DNA of 64,000 bases from Platerodrilus igneus (GCA_036346225.1 JARFIW010000999.1:1595001-1659000), one strand, 5' to 3'; positions 1-12,780 are shown, counted from the first letter of the stretch. Notes: a model not told the origin generated them from the sequence alone. Numbers and translations are program-made.

Positions 1-2119
1 AAAGTTTAGTACCTTTTTAGCGTAAATAAAGAAAACCAATTTCAGTTTGAAAAGCTTAACCTTCTGAATACTTTCGTTGATTCACAGCGGATTATAAGAA
101 ACAAAACATTATAATAAGCGGACACTATTTCCAAGTTGATTTGTTTAAATATTACAAGTAATTTTAAGTAGTCTGGAGACATCCATTGTATTTAAAATCC
201 ATTTCGGCTCAAGTAGGTTAGCCGGTCTTTGTTAATGCCAGACTACGGCCGCCATAAGTAGATTCCACATTGCCATATTTAAGTAATTCGTAGAAAGTAA
301 AAGATAATTTAAACCCTTGGGGGAAATAATTGCTTCCGTGATTCTCATCTAAAAAGGGGTTGGATTTGGTTTCTGAAATCTTGTTTTGTGGGAGGTTCTG
401 TTTAGTCATTGGATAACAGAAAATGACGTACATAATTATTATGATAGGGATTTAGTCTATATATTTGAAGGCTTTAGCAAAAGACGGGGAGTTCTTCCAA
501 TGGGGCCGACTATGGTCAAGAAGTAGAGAGAAACGTAGTTTGCGGGTAGCGGTTCTCTGGCATGACATAGAATATTACACTTCGTATCACGTTAGTAAAA
601 AAATTGGAAAGAAGTGTTACTCTTCCAGTTTCGCGAGGGTTATGCCCATATGTTCGCGGATTTATAGTGATGCAAGATAAATATTTAAAAAGCTTGTAGG
701 CGTGTGACGCACAAGTAAGTGATATTGTCAAAAATTCTGCCGAGTTCGTGTGCCAGTCAATTTTCTTAATCATTACAAACAAAAGCAACAAGCGAGATTC
801 TCTTCCCAAATTTAATAACTGCTCTACGTTGGAAAACAAACTCTCAAACAATGGACAATTATTAGTAAGTAAGTCTTTATACTTAAGTAGCATGACCAAT
901 TTTTAGTTAGTTTATTTGTTAGGACGTTTTGGCCATAAACCGTAGGATTAAATTAGTGTACGATTTATAATATAAGTTTCTTTCATATACAAGTGTTTGA
1001 TAACTACTTATGTACTCAAAATTTTCATAAATTCCATAGTCACCTATTCACTTAAATTTCTAAATCAATGAATGGATGAGGTTCACGTTTATTGCTCTGT
1101 GAATTAAATAGTTTTGTTTGCCGTTGATTAAGTCAATAGTTTTTCTTATTTTTTTTATAAGTAGTAAAAAGGTGAGGAATTGATTAAAAGAAACCATTGT
1201 CCTCCTTGGGATGACAAGTCTCTCAAGGTTTTGTATGAACATTTGGACATTCTCGACTTGTCTGGCGCCCTTGGCAATTGTCATTAAGCCACAATATTTT
1301 ATGAAAGGTAAGTGCCACATTTTTGTAGTAGATTATAAATTAATTTAACCCTTTTTTCAAAATTTTAACCCTCTATATGATCCACGACCTTCCGCTAGCT
1401 AGTGCCGGTGACCCCCCTTTAATTTTTGTTTTACAGGCCGCCCCCCATTTTATAATTTGACTGGAAAAGACACACTTAGTAGCTTTTCCGCCTGTAACAA
1501 AACTTTGCAGTTTCTTTGTTACAGATATCCTTTCTTCGACGACTTTTGCAGTATTAATGCTATTCCATTTTTGTTCTCGTTGATTGCTACCATATACTTT
1601 TTCTTTTCCTAAAGTCCTCAAAATTTTTTTGTTTTATTTGGTATATTGGGTGTTCGAGCTTGTTTAGGGGTACGTTTCCTACTTTTTGTTTTGCGTTGAA
1701 TGTTATGCTATTCTTGGCTGTGTTTAGGAAGCCACAAAATTGTTGGATGATCCTTATGCCGTACTGTTTGTGGCTGCGAGTTCCGCTTACCTTTGTGATG
1801 ACTAGTGTATTGTAACTAGTAACTAGATTGATACGATCTGGCGATAAATCAGTCAAGTAAGAAGAATTTCTTTTAAATGTCGTTACGGTTTGTAACACTC
1901 GCCCATTTGTACAAAATTGTAATAATTCATTATATTTTACAAAATATTAAAAAGTTAGTTAATAAACTGCTATTCGTGATCGATGAGAAATTTGTCATGT
2001 TTACTTTTTGTTGATTATTAATACTTTAATACCCCATATAAATTAGAGAATATGCATCAACCCTTAGTTAGTATGCATAGTCCTAGGAAATGTATTAACG
2101 TTATTATTTAATAAATGTT
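1..2119. other. Unassigned AT-rich DNA
   Basis: No transposon motif or recognisable gene was found. Modest open frames exist on the - strand (516-899; 1373-1621 and 1587-1898, overlapping in different frames) and on the + strand (465-680). Their translations carry no family motif I know, and the sequence has no clear splice or promoter context. They may be chance frames or a badly decayed repeat. The last 8 bases of the left flank (2120-2127, AAGCTACT) are the left target-site duplication of the RTE copy that follows. Confidence 0.5.
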
Positions 2120-2379
2120 AAGCTACTAACCCATTTTGAAATTCTCGATTACTAGAACAGGTGAAATGGTTTGCGTGTTCTAATAAGCTAAAGAGCCAAA
2201 CTACAGGTCCAACCAAAGTACTAGAGTCGTTAGTGAGGAACCAGACTAAGACAGGTCTCCGAAAGAAAGCAGCGGCTCTTTCGGTACTTAGATTAGCAGA
2301 GACCATAGGGGTAGGTATGGCAGTTTAAGACACGACGTGGAAAGCAACGGGAAACTATCACATTACCTCCTACGTACAC

Positions 2380-5150
2380 TCCGGAGTTAAAATAGTCCCC
2401 AATTCAGATCTGCGGGAGGAAACTACTTCGGAGGATGCGATCGGAAAGTTAAGAATAAGAGTCGGGAACACTTTGCGAGTCGGAGCGCGGAATGTTAGAA
2501 GTATGAAGCAAGTAGGAAGCTAGAGAACCTAAAAATCGAAATAAATAGGTTAGCACTAGTAGGAATCAGCGAAGTTCGGTGACCAGAGGCGGGAAATTTT
2601 TGGAGTGGAGACTTCAGGGTAATTCATACAGGAGCAGAGGAAAGAAATTTGGGTGTGGAGATAGTTATGCGAAAATTACTTACAAAAGAACGAAAGAGTA
2701 TTCATGGTTAGATTAGAATCTAAACCAGTAAACACAGTAATAATACAGGTATACATGCCCACCTCTAGCTACAGTGACAAAGAGGTAAAAGCGATCTACA
2801 AAGATATCGAAGACATACTAAGATACGTAAAAAAATATGTAAATTTCATAATTACGGAGGATTTTAATGCAGTGGTAGGTGAGAGTAGGGAAAGAGTGAT
2901 AGTAGGTTTATTTGGACTAGGCACGAGAAACGACATGGGAAATAGGCTGGTAGAATTTTGCGACAAGAACAATTTAATCATCACAAACATATTACTTCAA
3001 CATCATGCTAGAAGACGATATACGTGGAAGATGCCAGGAGATATAGGAAGATATCAAATAGATTGCATTCTTGTTAGACAACGTTTTAGGAATTACGTAA
3101 AATACTGTAGAAGCTATTCAAAAGCAGATATAGACACTAACCACAACATCGTAATTATGAAGGCCGCACTTAAATTTAAAAATTTGAAAAAAGAAACGGA
3201 AAAAGGCACTTTGACTTAGAGAAACTAAAAGATAAAAATGTTTAAAAAAGATTCGAAAAAAGTCAAATGAATTGCTCAAAGATATCGGGAAAATATCTGA
3301 TACTAAGTAGAAACAGAATGGAATAACATTAAATTCAGCCTAGACATGGCGGTCAGAGATATTCTGGGGTATACACAAAAAGAAACAAAGAAACAAAGTA
3401 TATCCTTAATTTAATAGAAGAAAGGCGAAAATACAAAAATAAATTAGACGAAACAGGAAAACAAAGATACAAAGCCATAAAATAGGAAATTATTCGCAAA
3501 TGCAGGAAAGCTAAAGAACAATGGATTAGTGAAGAGTGCAAAGAGGGACAAACTAAGATGGAAGTAGGAAAGACAGATGAAGCATACAAACTAATTAGAA
3601 TCAATTTTAGGGAGATCAAATCGTATAGCAAAAATATAAAAGATGGCATGAATATATAGAGAATTTATATGCAAGAGAGGAACTAACTGCATTAGAAAAG
3701 AAATCAGACATTGAAATGATGATCTGGGATATCCTATAGTTAGAGATGAGTTTGAATTAGCATTAAATGGTCTGAAAAATGGTAAGGCGCCGGGTACAGA
3801 TAAAGTGCAAGCAGAAACTCTAAAAGCCGCTTGACAAGCAGTAATAGAATGTCTCTTCCAACTTGTAAGCTATATGTATGAGGCAGGCGAGATACCCAAA
3901 GATTTCAAACGTAACACCATAGTAACTATATCAAAAAAGAAAGGCGTGGATAGATGTGAAAATTTTCGAACAGTAAGTTTGACAGGACACGTTTCAAAAA
4001 TACTAACTTGAATTGTACAAAGACAAATGGAAAAACAAGCTGAAGAAACACAAGGAGAAGACCAATTTGGACTTAGCCGAAACGGGGAACACGGGAGTCG
4101 AAAAAGCATTTGACAATGTAAAATGGAAGAAATGTTCGGAATACTCAAAAAGATTGGAATGAGTTATACAGATAGACGAATAGTGCATAGCTTATACAAA
4201 GAGCAAGCAGCAGTAATAGAATTGGGGCAAGAACGTAGAGAAGTAAACATTAGGAAGGGGTGACAGGGATGTGCCCTATTCCCATTAATTTTTAATTTGT
4301 ACATTGAAGAGGCAATGAATACTGTCAAATGCAAGAAGACATTTGGTATTACTTTGCAGGGACTAAAAATTGATATGCTTAGATTTGCAGATGATATAGC
4401 GGTATTAGCATCTAGCAAAGAAGAGTTAGAAGCTGTTCTTAATGAAATGGAAACGCTTCTAACATATAGATACGGTATAAAAATTAACAAAACTAAAACT
4501 AAAGTACTAATATGCAAAGGAGGGGAAAATAAATCAAAAACAAGAATACAAATATGTAACCCGAAATTAGAAGAGGTTAAGGATATCTGCTACCTAGGAA
4601 TCCAAATAACGCAAGGTGGGAAAAGTGCAAAAGATATAAAACAAAGATATAAAACAAGGTCATGCTACATTTAACAAAAAAGTAACTACTGTGTTCAAAG
4701 ACAACAAACATAGAAACAAGGAAAGGATTGCTTAAAACATATGTGTGGAGCACAGCATTGTACGTCTGTGAAGCCTGGACAATAAAAGAAGCGGACAAGA
4801 AAAAGGTAGAAGCCTTTGAATGTGGTGCTACAAACGAATGATTAAGATATCATGGACAGATAAAGTTAAGAACGAAGATGTACTAAAAATGGTAGAGGAA
4901 GTAATAAATATGTGGGAAACTGTAAAAAATAGGAGAGATAGGAAGATAGGCCACATACTACAGCACTACAGCATGAGGGAATAGTGCGGAATATATTAAA
5001 AGCAGAGATAGGAAAAAAAAAGTAGAGGTAGACCTAGGTTAGACTACTACGCACAGATAGTAAAAGATGTATGCTGTAGGAATTTCAAGGAAAAGTGTAG
5101 GCTAGCTCAGAGTAGAAATCAACCAACCAGTCCCAAGATGGATAAATTAA
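2380..5150 (+). pseudogene. RTE endonuclease-reverse transcriptase relic (copy A)
   Basis: This is the decayed single polyprotein of an RTE element. About 2440-3220 encodes the apurinic-type EEP endonuclease; the best frame (2704-3219) keeps YMPTSSY, the degraded active-site block TEDFNAVVGE, YQIDCILV and a terminal TNHN in place of the usual DH. About 3740-4680 encodes the reverse transcriptase, with KNGKAPGTDK, a broken QGCALxPL block and the catalytic LRFADDIAVLAS at about 4380. The C-terminal region runs to about 5140 and ends in the conserved CRLAQ-like segment. The start region of the better copy, including its ATG, is deleted here, and frames change several times. In life the protein would nick target DNA and copy its own RNA at the nick. 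It is not functional now. Confidence 0.85.
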
Positions 5151-5813
5151 TGACGAAGAAAGTAACTGTATTTAAACATGATGTTTATTATAAGCAACTA
5201 CAAGTATTGTTTGGGCAATATTCTCGAAAAATTTATAATTATGTGAAAGGATTTACTGAAAACTTATTAATTCGGCAAATGTCTAAGTGTTGGGGGATCT
5301 TGGCATCTACAAGCTGCTTAATCCCCTTTACATACCACTGAATCTCGGTGAAATAGGGCGTATAATTAGAAAATAATAGAAGGGGAACCGAGTTGTATAC
5401 ATCTTATGTGAGAATTTCAGGGAAGTGTGTAGGCTAGCTCAAAACATAAATAAGTGTAAGTACGTGTCCAACCAGTTCTGAGACAAAAAATCTAATGACG
5501 AAAAAATAAGTGCAGATAATCTGATGATTATTATAAACAACTACAACAGGTGTTGGTTGTGAAATATCTGCAACTAATGTTGACTGTGCGAAAAAATATA
5601 TTGGAAAAAATATTAAATCGGTAAATGTTTAAGTGTTGGGGGAGCTTGGCAGTCACAAGCTGCTTAGCCCCCTTTACAACCACTAACTATCGCTGAAATA
5701 GGATATATAATTGTAAAACAATAGAAGAGAACCGAACTGCATCTAACGAGAAAGGAGAGCGCCTATGATGAAAGACAACAAACATAGAACAAGAAGAAAA
5801 TTGTTGAAGGCAT

Positions 5814-7807
5814 TGTAACGTATTTTTTTTACTCAGTTACACTTTTCTTATTAATCTAATATCAGGTTTCAATAAAATAAAAATATAATTTGTAATTGTC
5901 TGATTACTTAAAATAATTTATAAAGTATATAATGGATTATGCGCTCCTTCACCTTTGATGTCTAAGTTTCTACAATCCCAATAGTTTGTCTGTCATTTCG
6001 TGTCACTTTTCGATCAGCGCTTGAACAAGTAAGCTGCTCTTCGGAGCGTTGAAAGGTCAATATGATTAGGCACATGGCCTGCAATAGAGTTTGTAAGAAA
6101 GTTTAATTAGTTTAACCTTCGTGTCTGAATGTGGTTCCTGGCGGCTTTTGGGTGATGGTTTTATTCTGTATTCCACCTTCAGCAAAGTTAGTTGATTCCT
6201 GCAGACCGAAGAAGATAGAAGCTCCCATCATTAAAACAGTTGGTATAATTAATTAGATAAATTTTATTAATGCTTTTTTCGTAGTACAATACCACTGAAA
6301 TCAAGATATAGTTTGAAATTTAGAATACAAGAAAATAATAGGACATATTTAATAGAGATTTGGTTTGGTTAGATAATATTTTGTTCGGAAGGTCTTTTAT
6401 AATTCCAGCGTAAAATTCAGTCATAATGGTATGTTTTCTTATTGCGTGCATCGCAGATGTACATGGAATAGTCCACATCTGGTGTTATTTGGTTCTAGTC
6501 TAAAAGTTCAAGTTTTTTTGATCGAACTATACTTCTGCACGTGAGTGACATTTAACCTTTAATTCCAGTTATATGTATTTATATGTTTTACGAATGATTG
6601 AAGGTTAAAATTTTACTTTGATTTAGTTATCTTATAATTTATTTAGAAAAGAAAGATCCTGTTCTATTCTTGTAACTTTACAAAATTTTAAAGATGGCTA
6701 CGTAGTTTGCCTATCGTATTTCTTTCGCAAGCAGACAGTGGTGGCTACACTAAAAAAGTTGTTATTGACATATGATGTCAAAAATATCTAGTTATTCAAC
6801 ATAATTACCACATGTTATTTTGCGTTACATTAAAAATATCTTTGGTTATTTTGAGGTGATGTAATTTAATTTTAAAGAACATGATGAATTTTTTTGTAAG
6901 ATATAAAGTAAAGCTTACTTTGTGTTTGAATGATAGATTTTTATAATACGTAAAATAATCTAATTTCTCACTTGTAAAGTCGACCGTAGTACTACTGATG
7001 ACTATAATTAAAATTTGAAATATGAATTATTAAGAAAGCATATACCTTACAGTAAACTTGCGTAGAAGTATTCAATCTAGAGATCTTTGTGTTTTTTTTA
7101 AGACAAAACAAGACTAGTTTCCTTTTATGTAATTTTTTGTTTAAAAAGTTAATGCTGAAACAAGTTATGACAATTTAATTGAATAGAATTTATTTTTGCT
7201 TAACTCTTTTATTATTAAACATTCAAGGGAAATTTATTGGTTTTTAATAAGCAAAAGATTAACTGTGTCTAATGATAACAAATACCCTGGGTGTATATTT
7301 TTGGAACATAAATTCAATTATACTATTTTTGGTGAATATTTTTAAGGACACAAACGGTGTCCATGTTGTGCATTTGTATGTTCACAGGTTAAGCCGAGAC
7401 ATCTGTAATACATCTGGCAATAGATATTTTGGTAAGTGCTTTTGCAAGGTTGATATATAGGTTTTGTGGCTATATAAGCGGTGTAGATTTCAGGTTTCCG
7501 CATTCCCCTAATACAAAGTACATGTATCTTTGTATGTTGTTGTATTGAAAAATACGGTGGCGCTCCTTATCTATATTTTGGTCAACAGACAACCAATGAC
7601 CTAAGCTCATGATCTACCCAGAGCTAACACTCTACTAGCCGTTTATCTTTAAAGAGTTTTTCTTTTCCTCAAGCCGTTTTCCATCCAACTTTACCTTGGG
7701 CTTCCTTCATTAATAAGAAATTCTAGACCTTGTGATATCAGGTAAGGTAGTCGTTTATGTAAGTCCAATTTGCTATCTGATATTCACGAAGGAAAATTTA
7801 TGCTACA
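5814..7807. mobile_element. 1,994-bp TG...CA insertion of unknown family (solo-LTR-like)
   Basis: The 3' UTR of RTE copy A is continuous up to GGCAT at 5813 and resumes with GCATATGTG at 7808, as judged from the uninterrupted copy at about 50510-50560. The intervening DNA starts TGTAACG and ends GCTACA, so the ends form a short inverted repeat (TGTARC). It is flanked by a 4-bp direct repeat GCAT (5810-5813 and 7808-7811). This is the signature of LTR-retrotransposon integration. I see no terminal direct repeats inside and no protein motif, so it looks like a long solo LTR or a non-autonomous element. A TATA-like CTATATAAG lies near 7469. It may be a DNA transposon of unknown type. Orientation is undetermined. 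Confidence 0.65.
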
Positions 7808-8214
7808 GCATATGTGTGGAGCTCAGTACAGTCGTCTATGAATTAGGGGCAATAGGAGAAGCAGACAGAAAAACCGTAGCAGCCTTTTGAAATTCTGTGC
7901 TTCAGATGTATGAGGATGATAGCATGCACAGACAAAGTTAATAACAAATAGGTTATAGAAATAGTAGGGGAACAAGGATATCTGGGGAAAAGACAAGAGA
8001 AATAGAAGAAGGCATTTTTGGGGAATAGTATGGGATATATTACAAGCAGAGTTAGGAAAAAAGAGGTAGACGTAGACCTAGATCAGATAGTGATAGATGC
8101 AGACGGTGCAAATTTCAGGGAAATGTGTAGGTTGGTTTAGACTATGAAACAATGATGGTATACGTCTAACGAGTTCCAGGACTGAAAACATAATGGTGTG
8201 ATGATGAAGCTACT

Positions 8215-10359
8215 TATATTTTACATTTTATTAGGTGAAAATTAAAAGGCTACTTTTCTCCTTGACTCATTTTTATAATGGAATCGGTTATAGATGTTAC
8301 GTTTCGTGTAAGCAAATATTGATGTAAAATTAAATGCTCCGGTGTTCACAAAAAACATTACATAACTACTAAATATTAATATAGATATTCATACAGAGTC
8401 TGTTTGTAATTAGTATTCCCAAAACTTTTCTTATGTAAGTCACATTAAGTACAAACAAACAAAATTTATTTGAGATAGGTATAGATAATTTTAATATTCT
8501 TTGTTAAAATCCGTTAATAAGTGTAGCCGATCTGGTACATTTAATTAAAAAACTTTTATAGTGGTCAAATTAAATCGAAATTCGACCTCAAAAAAATCTG
8601 AAATTTATCCAGTTACAAGAAAAAATCTATACGCCAAATTTTTGTACAATTTAACCTACTTAAAATTAATAGAGCAAGCAAATATCCTGCAAAGAAAAGA
8701 TATGCTTGCGTTCACTATTAAATTATCTTAGGATTCATATATTCGTCCTTGTCCAAATTGTTAATTAAATTTCCATATACATGCAGTTCCATTCTTCTAG
8801 AAGTAATTTACCAAAAAAAATATACATTTTCCATGTCGTATTTTTTATTTAAATTTATCGCATCGGCATACACTTCAATAATCTGACTCTTATTTACTTC
8901 CAATCAAAATTACTCTGACCGTCGATAACTTACTGTTCTTGATAAATATTTTACACATTAAACGTGAACTTGAAGGTAATTTAATTTAATTACTATTCGT
9001 AGTTGACCGATAAACGGATAATCGATTATTGATTTTGTTCCTGATTATTTACAGCTTCTATATTAGCAAGGTTTTTACGTCCTCAATATCTAGAAAAATC
9101 GATACGTTTCTGGTTAATCTGATTCATAAGCTAATGTAATTTCGTTGGAGTCGCACTATTTGATGTATTACGTTATCTAAATAGATGCCACTTTTTGATT
9201 TATTAGATCGTAGATATCTTTCTATCGTTTGTTAAATGGTATAGTTCAAAGAGTCGATGAAACTTCTTATCTGTAATAGCTTTTTATCGCGTTGCCATAT
9301 CTGATTTAGGGTCGTTAAACACATTATCTCACTAATTGGGATGTGCATTCATATTATCTGTCACGTGCTTATATTGACAATTCGATTTATTAATTGGTCT
9401 TATAAATGAATCAGAATATAAAAAAAAAACTAGAAGAATAAAATGCAGTTTTTAAGCTAAAATGCATGCTTCTCATGAACTGAAGTTATAAAATGAACTT
9501 GAACTGGTTTTTAATAACGTTTTTCAGGAGGAGTACGCAATGCGTTTTAAATGTTATTTAGTATCAAAGGATGATTTGCATTTCCATGGATTTTACTTTC
9601 GTAGTATCCTGTTTAAAGATACTAATGTAACATAAATAAAGCTTTTTAAACTACCACATACAGAAAACGCACTGAAAATAAGTATGTAGTACTAGAAAAT
9701 ATTAGAAACTTTTCCTTGATTTCCTCGGGCTCTGGGGTGTTGTATGTACAGGATATTGTGCTCAGTGACCTCTATATAACCTCTTACCACATCAATATAT
9801 TTTCTCTTACTAACAATATTAATACTTTTATTTCAGTGGAACTAAATGGTGTTGTTGAGTTTTCAGTATCCAGTTTTCAGTATCCAGATCTGCGGCTGTA
9901 GTTAATACGGCATTTCTTTTCTTCGTTTTCTCTTACGTTATAGTAATTGATGCGGGCCTTTACCTTTCTTTTTTCTGATCCGTACGTTTACCGTATCAAG
10001 ATGCATTGGACAAGTGATTTAACTAAATTTGCTGTGTTATTTTGGACAATGCGTCCAAAAGTGGAGAAACTTAGTATAATTCTTTGATCTGTATTGCTAA
10101 ATGGGCAGGATGTTGGTGTTGGAATGTTGGTAAACATTTTTGCAATGTTTATTATCGTGTTTGGTCAGTAATACTGCTTGGTTTTATATTGGTAGAATTT
10201 AAAACGACGGGTTCTTTTTGTAGTCTTGTCTTGCATTGGTGTTCGGGTGGCTCCAATTGTAAGGTTTGACAACAGAAATATTTTATTACAAAAAGTAATT
10301 TACATGTGTTATTTCTTATGCAATAGCAACAAAAGAATAAATATTCTGGTTGTGAAATC
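8215..10359. other. Unassigned AT-rich DNA
   Basis: No coding or mobile-element motif recognised. A 14-bp direct duplication (TTTTCAGTATCCAG) lies near 9859-9888. Short open frames (9716-9901, 10084-10269) have no recognisable content. Confidence 0.5.
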
Positions 10360-11118
10360 TTAATTGCACGGTGGACTAGAGAGTTGATGACCGATAATTT
10401 TTATGACAGATGCTGATGTGACGACACATTTATGTATCTGTCTGTGTGTGTGTGTGGGTTTTTGATATACCGAATAACCTAGTCGTCCGTTGGGTTGGCG
10501 CTCCACCAGAACGTCAAGGAATGGCAGAGTTCCGTTCTTTTCAATTTCTATATGTTGATTGTTTATGTGATCTAGAAAATTATTGAGCGTTTGGTGTCCA
10601 TGGGGCCAGATTGCAAAAGTATCATCTACATAACGAAGCCAAGTTTTTGGTTTAAGGTCTGTGGATTTTAGAGCCATGGATTCCGTGAATATATCAGCCA
10701 CAATAGGGGATAGAGGTGGGCCCATAGGTGTGCCAGAAGTGTGTTTGTAAAACTGTCCGTCGGAGACAAAATAGGTAGAAATTAAGCATTTTTCAATGAG
10801 CGTGGCCAAGTACTCAAACTAGTTTTCTTGAGGTAGGGGTTGTTTAATAATGGAGACAGTGTCTATGACAGGTACGTTTGTAAATAGGGATGTTACGTCA
10901 AAACTGACTAGTATATTATTAGGGCCTAGCTCAATATTTGCAATTAGTTCTATAAAATGAATGGAGTTTAAAACATTAGTAGGGGTGTTACCGGAATAGA
11001 GTTGTAAGAAATTTGCTAAGTATTTTGCCAGTTGGTAGGTTGGCGAGTCAATTGTGCTCACTATCAGACGGAAAGGGACATCAGGTTTATGGACTTTAGG
11101 AAGTCCGTACGAGGGCAT
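10360..11118 (-). pseudogene. Penelope-type reverse transcriptase fragment (copy A)
   Basis: Two adjacent open stretches in the same reading direction encode RT motifs in order. First comes YGLPKVHKPDVPFR with LIVSTIDSP (11118 downward), then SFDVTSLFTNVPV (motif A), then GTPMGPPLSPIVADIF (motif B), then WLRYVDDTFAIW (motif C, catalytic YVDD) and GTLPFLDVLV. GLPKVHKP and SLFTNVP are typical of Penelope-like RTs rather than LTR or LINE RTs. An in-frame TAG between about 10810 and 10820 separates the two stretches. The open frame ends at 10360 without the linker and GIY-YIG domain usual in the family. Confidence 0.88.
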
Positions 11119-11832
11119 TATTTATGTATTGAGAATAGAAAGAATAAACAAATGAATTTGGTGAAAAATACTTATTGCTTTTCAAAATAATCGCCTTTAA
11201 GGTCTATACACTTTTGCATGCGATTGAACCACCCTTCAAAGCACTTTATCCAGTCAGAAGATGGTAGCTCCAAAACGCGTTTTGAAGATCTCAACCGCTT
11301 ATTCGGGTGATGAAAATCGTTGTCCACGCAGTTTATCTTTAATTTCTGAAAACAAGAAGAAGTCATTGGGTGCCAAGTTGGGTGTGTAAGGCGGATGACC
11401 CATCAATTCCATCTTTTGTGTGTCCAAATACTCGTTTGTTGCATGTGCTGTGTGTGAGCTCGCATTGTCATGATGCAAAATGATTCGTCGTTTTGTGTTG
11501 GTTTCTCTCAATTTACCGAAAACTTCAGGCAAATAAATGGTCGTATATCACGCTGAATTAACAATCTTTTGATTTTCGAAAGCCACAGTTGCCACAAGAC
11601 CGGTTTTCGTGAAGAAAAACGCCACCATTTGTTTCTTAACGCTTCGAGTACGAACAACTTTTGTTGGGTTTGCTTCACATTGAAACGCCCAAACTGCCGA
11701 CTGGCCTTTTCTTTCTGGCTTATACGCATAAATCCACGACTCGTCACCTATGACAATGTTGTATACCGCTTTGGATGCACCACAGTTGTATTTTGAAATC
11801 ATTTTAAGGCATCAATCGACACGAGCATTTTT
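11119..11832 (-). mobile_element. mariner-family DNA transposon fragment
   Basis: A Tc1/mariner element lacking its 5' third is nested within PLE copy A in the same orientation. The catalytic and C-terminal parts of the transposase are present, but the N-terminal DNA-binding domain and the 5' terminal inverted repeat are not. PLE sequence resumes at about 11833 with a Q-D-G-S-Y-T-P-I-T-K-K reading. The 3' boundary, near 11119, is inferred from where PLE coding resumes. No clear inverted repeats or TA duplications were found, so the junctions may be recombinational. Confidence 0.75.
11169..11815 (-). pseudogene. mariner transposase, C-terminal two-thirds, broken
   Basis: The catalytic DDE/D residues are visible in order: VIGDESWIYAYKPE (first D), HHDNASSHTA (second D), and PPYTPNLAPNDFFLF (third D). 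The second and third D are separated by 34 residues, as in the DD34D mariner group. The C-terminal GWFNRMQKCIDLKGDYFEKQ motif follows. Breaks: an in-frame TGA near 11801 where a Trp is expected, a second TGA at 11548-11550 also replacing an expected Trp, a TAA after FSSPE, and a frame change before the C-terminus. The N-terminal helix-turn-helix region is absent. The family cuts and pastes DNA at TA sites; this copy cannot. Confidence 0.9.
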
Positions 11833-12395
11833 TTGGTTATAGGAGTGTAGGAACCGTCTTGTAATAATTGGTTAATCCTTTTCCTTGTATTCTGTACGGT
11901 TTAAAATTACAGTTGCATTACCTTTGACTGCAGGAAGTACAACAATTTGCTTGTTCGTTCGTTGGTGTTTTAAGGCCGTCATTTCTTGCTTTGTCACGTT
12001 TTTGTTGGGAGTTTTAGTTTCGCGGAGACATTTAGTTGTTTGAAAGCGAATTAGGTTGGCATCGTCTTGGGGTAGAGATCGGATCACTGATTCTACAAAG
12101 CTAATGATTTCCTCTACGGAAATTTTTCTGGGTGCAATTGAGAAGTTTAATCCTTTGGAAAGGATATGTAATTCGTTTTCGGATAGGGTATGCTCTGATC
12201 GGTTTATGACGGTGATTGAGGACAGAGTTTTCGCGAAAGATGTTTTTTCAGGGTGTGAAGGTTCTTGAAAAGTTACAAGAATTGCGTGGGTTTCTGTGGT
12301 GAGTTCGCTGGTCTTTTGGGCTTGCAAGTATGAAATTTGATCCAACAGAGTCCAGTCGTTGTAGCTAAGCGTGGCGGATAATGTTAGATGGAGCT
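11833..12395 (-). pseudogene. Penelope-like element N-terminal region (copy A)
   Basis: An open frame (11872-12345, extended upstream by in-frame sequence to about 12395) carries NKQIVVLPAVKGNATVILNR, a block conserved just before the RT domain of Penelope elements (usual form: V-L-P-A-D-K-G-N). The expected Asp is Ala here. It is preceded by helical, charged sequence without further motifs. After a frameshift the sequence continues as L-L-Q-D-G-S-Y-T-P-I-T-K-K up to the mariner junction. The remainder up to 12775 is open but unrecognised 5' sequence. Confidence 0.8.
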
Positions 12396-12739
12396 GTAGG
12401 AGTTGTTTAGAAATATTGTCTATTTCTTTTCGAGTGTTGGAAATTCGTTGGCGAAATAGTGAGAGTTCTACTCTGTGAAAAATTTTTAAGCTGGAATGTG
12501 TTAATGTAATATTTTATTTTAAGAAAATTTGGAACCATGTCACAATTACGGCACCGTAACAAAAATGTGAGTGTATAAAGTAATTTTGCAAATGAGTGTC
12601 TAAAGCTACTGAAAGTTTTTGTTTTGTTTACAATATAGTCGCCGTAAAGGTTTTTCTGATACTGTCGGAGGCTTTCACGGCGGGAGTCATTATAAATATT
12701 TATGGTTCTGCGTTGGGACCGTGTCATTTTATAAACAAA

Positions 12740-12780
12740 GGTCGACGTTTTGCCCACTTTTGTAAGGAGCTTCAACAGGA
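12740..12780 (-). ncRNA. Degenerate hammerhead-ribozyme-like core in PLE A terminal repeat
   Basis: On the - strand the terminal repeat reads CTGTTGA, then a GC-containing arm pair, then CAAAAC and GTC. This resembles the hammerhead core (CTGATGA, helix II, GAAA, cleavage-site GTC) with one change in each conserved box. The homologous fragment at 63220-63260 keeps the two boxes intact but differs at the C before GTC. Hammerhead motifs in PLE terminal repeats are established. Self-cleavage of this copy is unlikely. Confidence 0.5.

Larger units (their letters stand above)
2128..8206 (+). mobile_element. RTE-clade non-LTR retrotransposon, copy A (full-length, decayed, interrupted)
   Basis: This is a degenerate copy of the family represented by the better preserved element at 50114-54441. 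It is aligned from the 5' UTR (2128) through the endonuclease and reverse transcriptase to the terminal GATGATG tail at about 8206. It is flanked by an exact 8-bp target-site duplication, AAGCTACT, at 2120-2127 and 8207-8214, so it is a complete insertion with both ends present. The 3' UTR is split at 5813/7812 by a separate inserted element (5814-7807). Multiple frameshifts and stops show that it is old and inactive. Seen: homology to the other copy and the TSD. Known: RTE elements end in short simple repeats and make TSDs of variable length. Confidence 0.9.

Noticed and set aside
516..899. 127-residue - strand frame as a possible host exon
   Set aside because: No recognisable domain or splice sites; a frame of this length can occur by chance and it overlaps another frame on the opposite strand.
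4164..4517. Open frames antisense to RTE coding regions, also seen at 51758-52159 and 52691-53221
   Set aside because: They mirror each other because the RTE copies are homologous; they lie opposite the RT and carry no domain.
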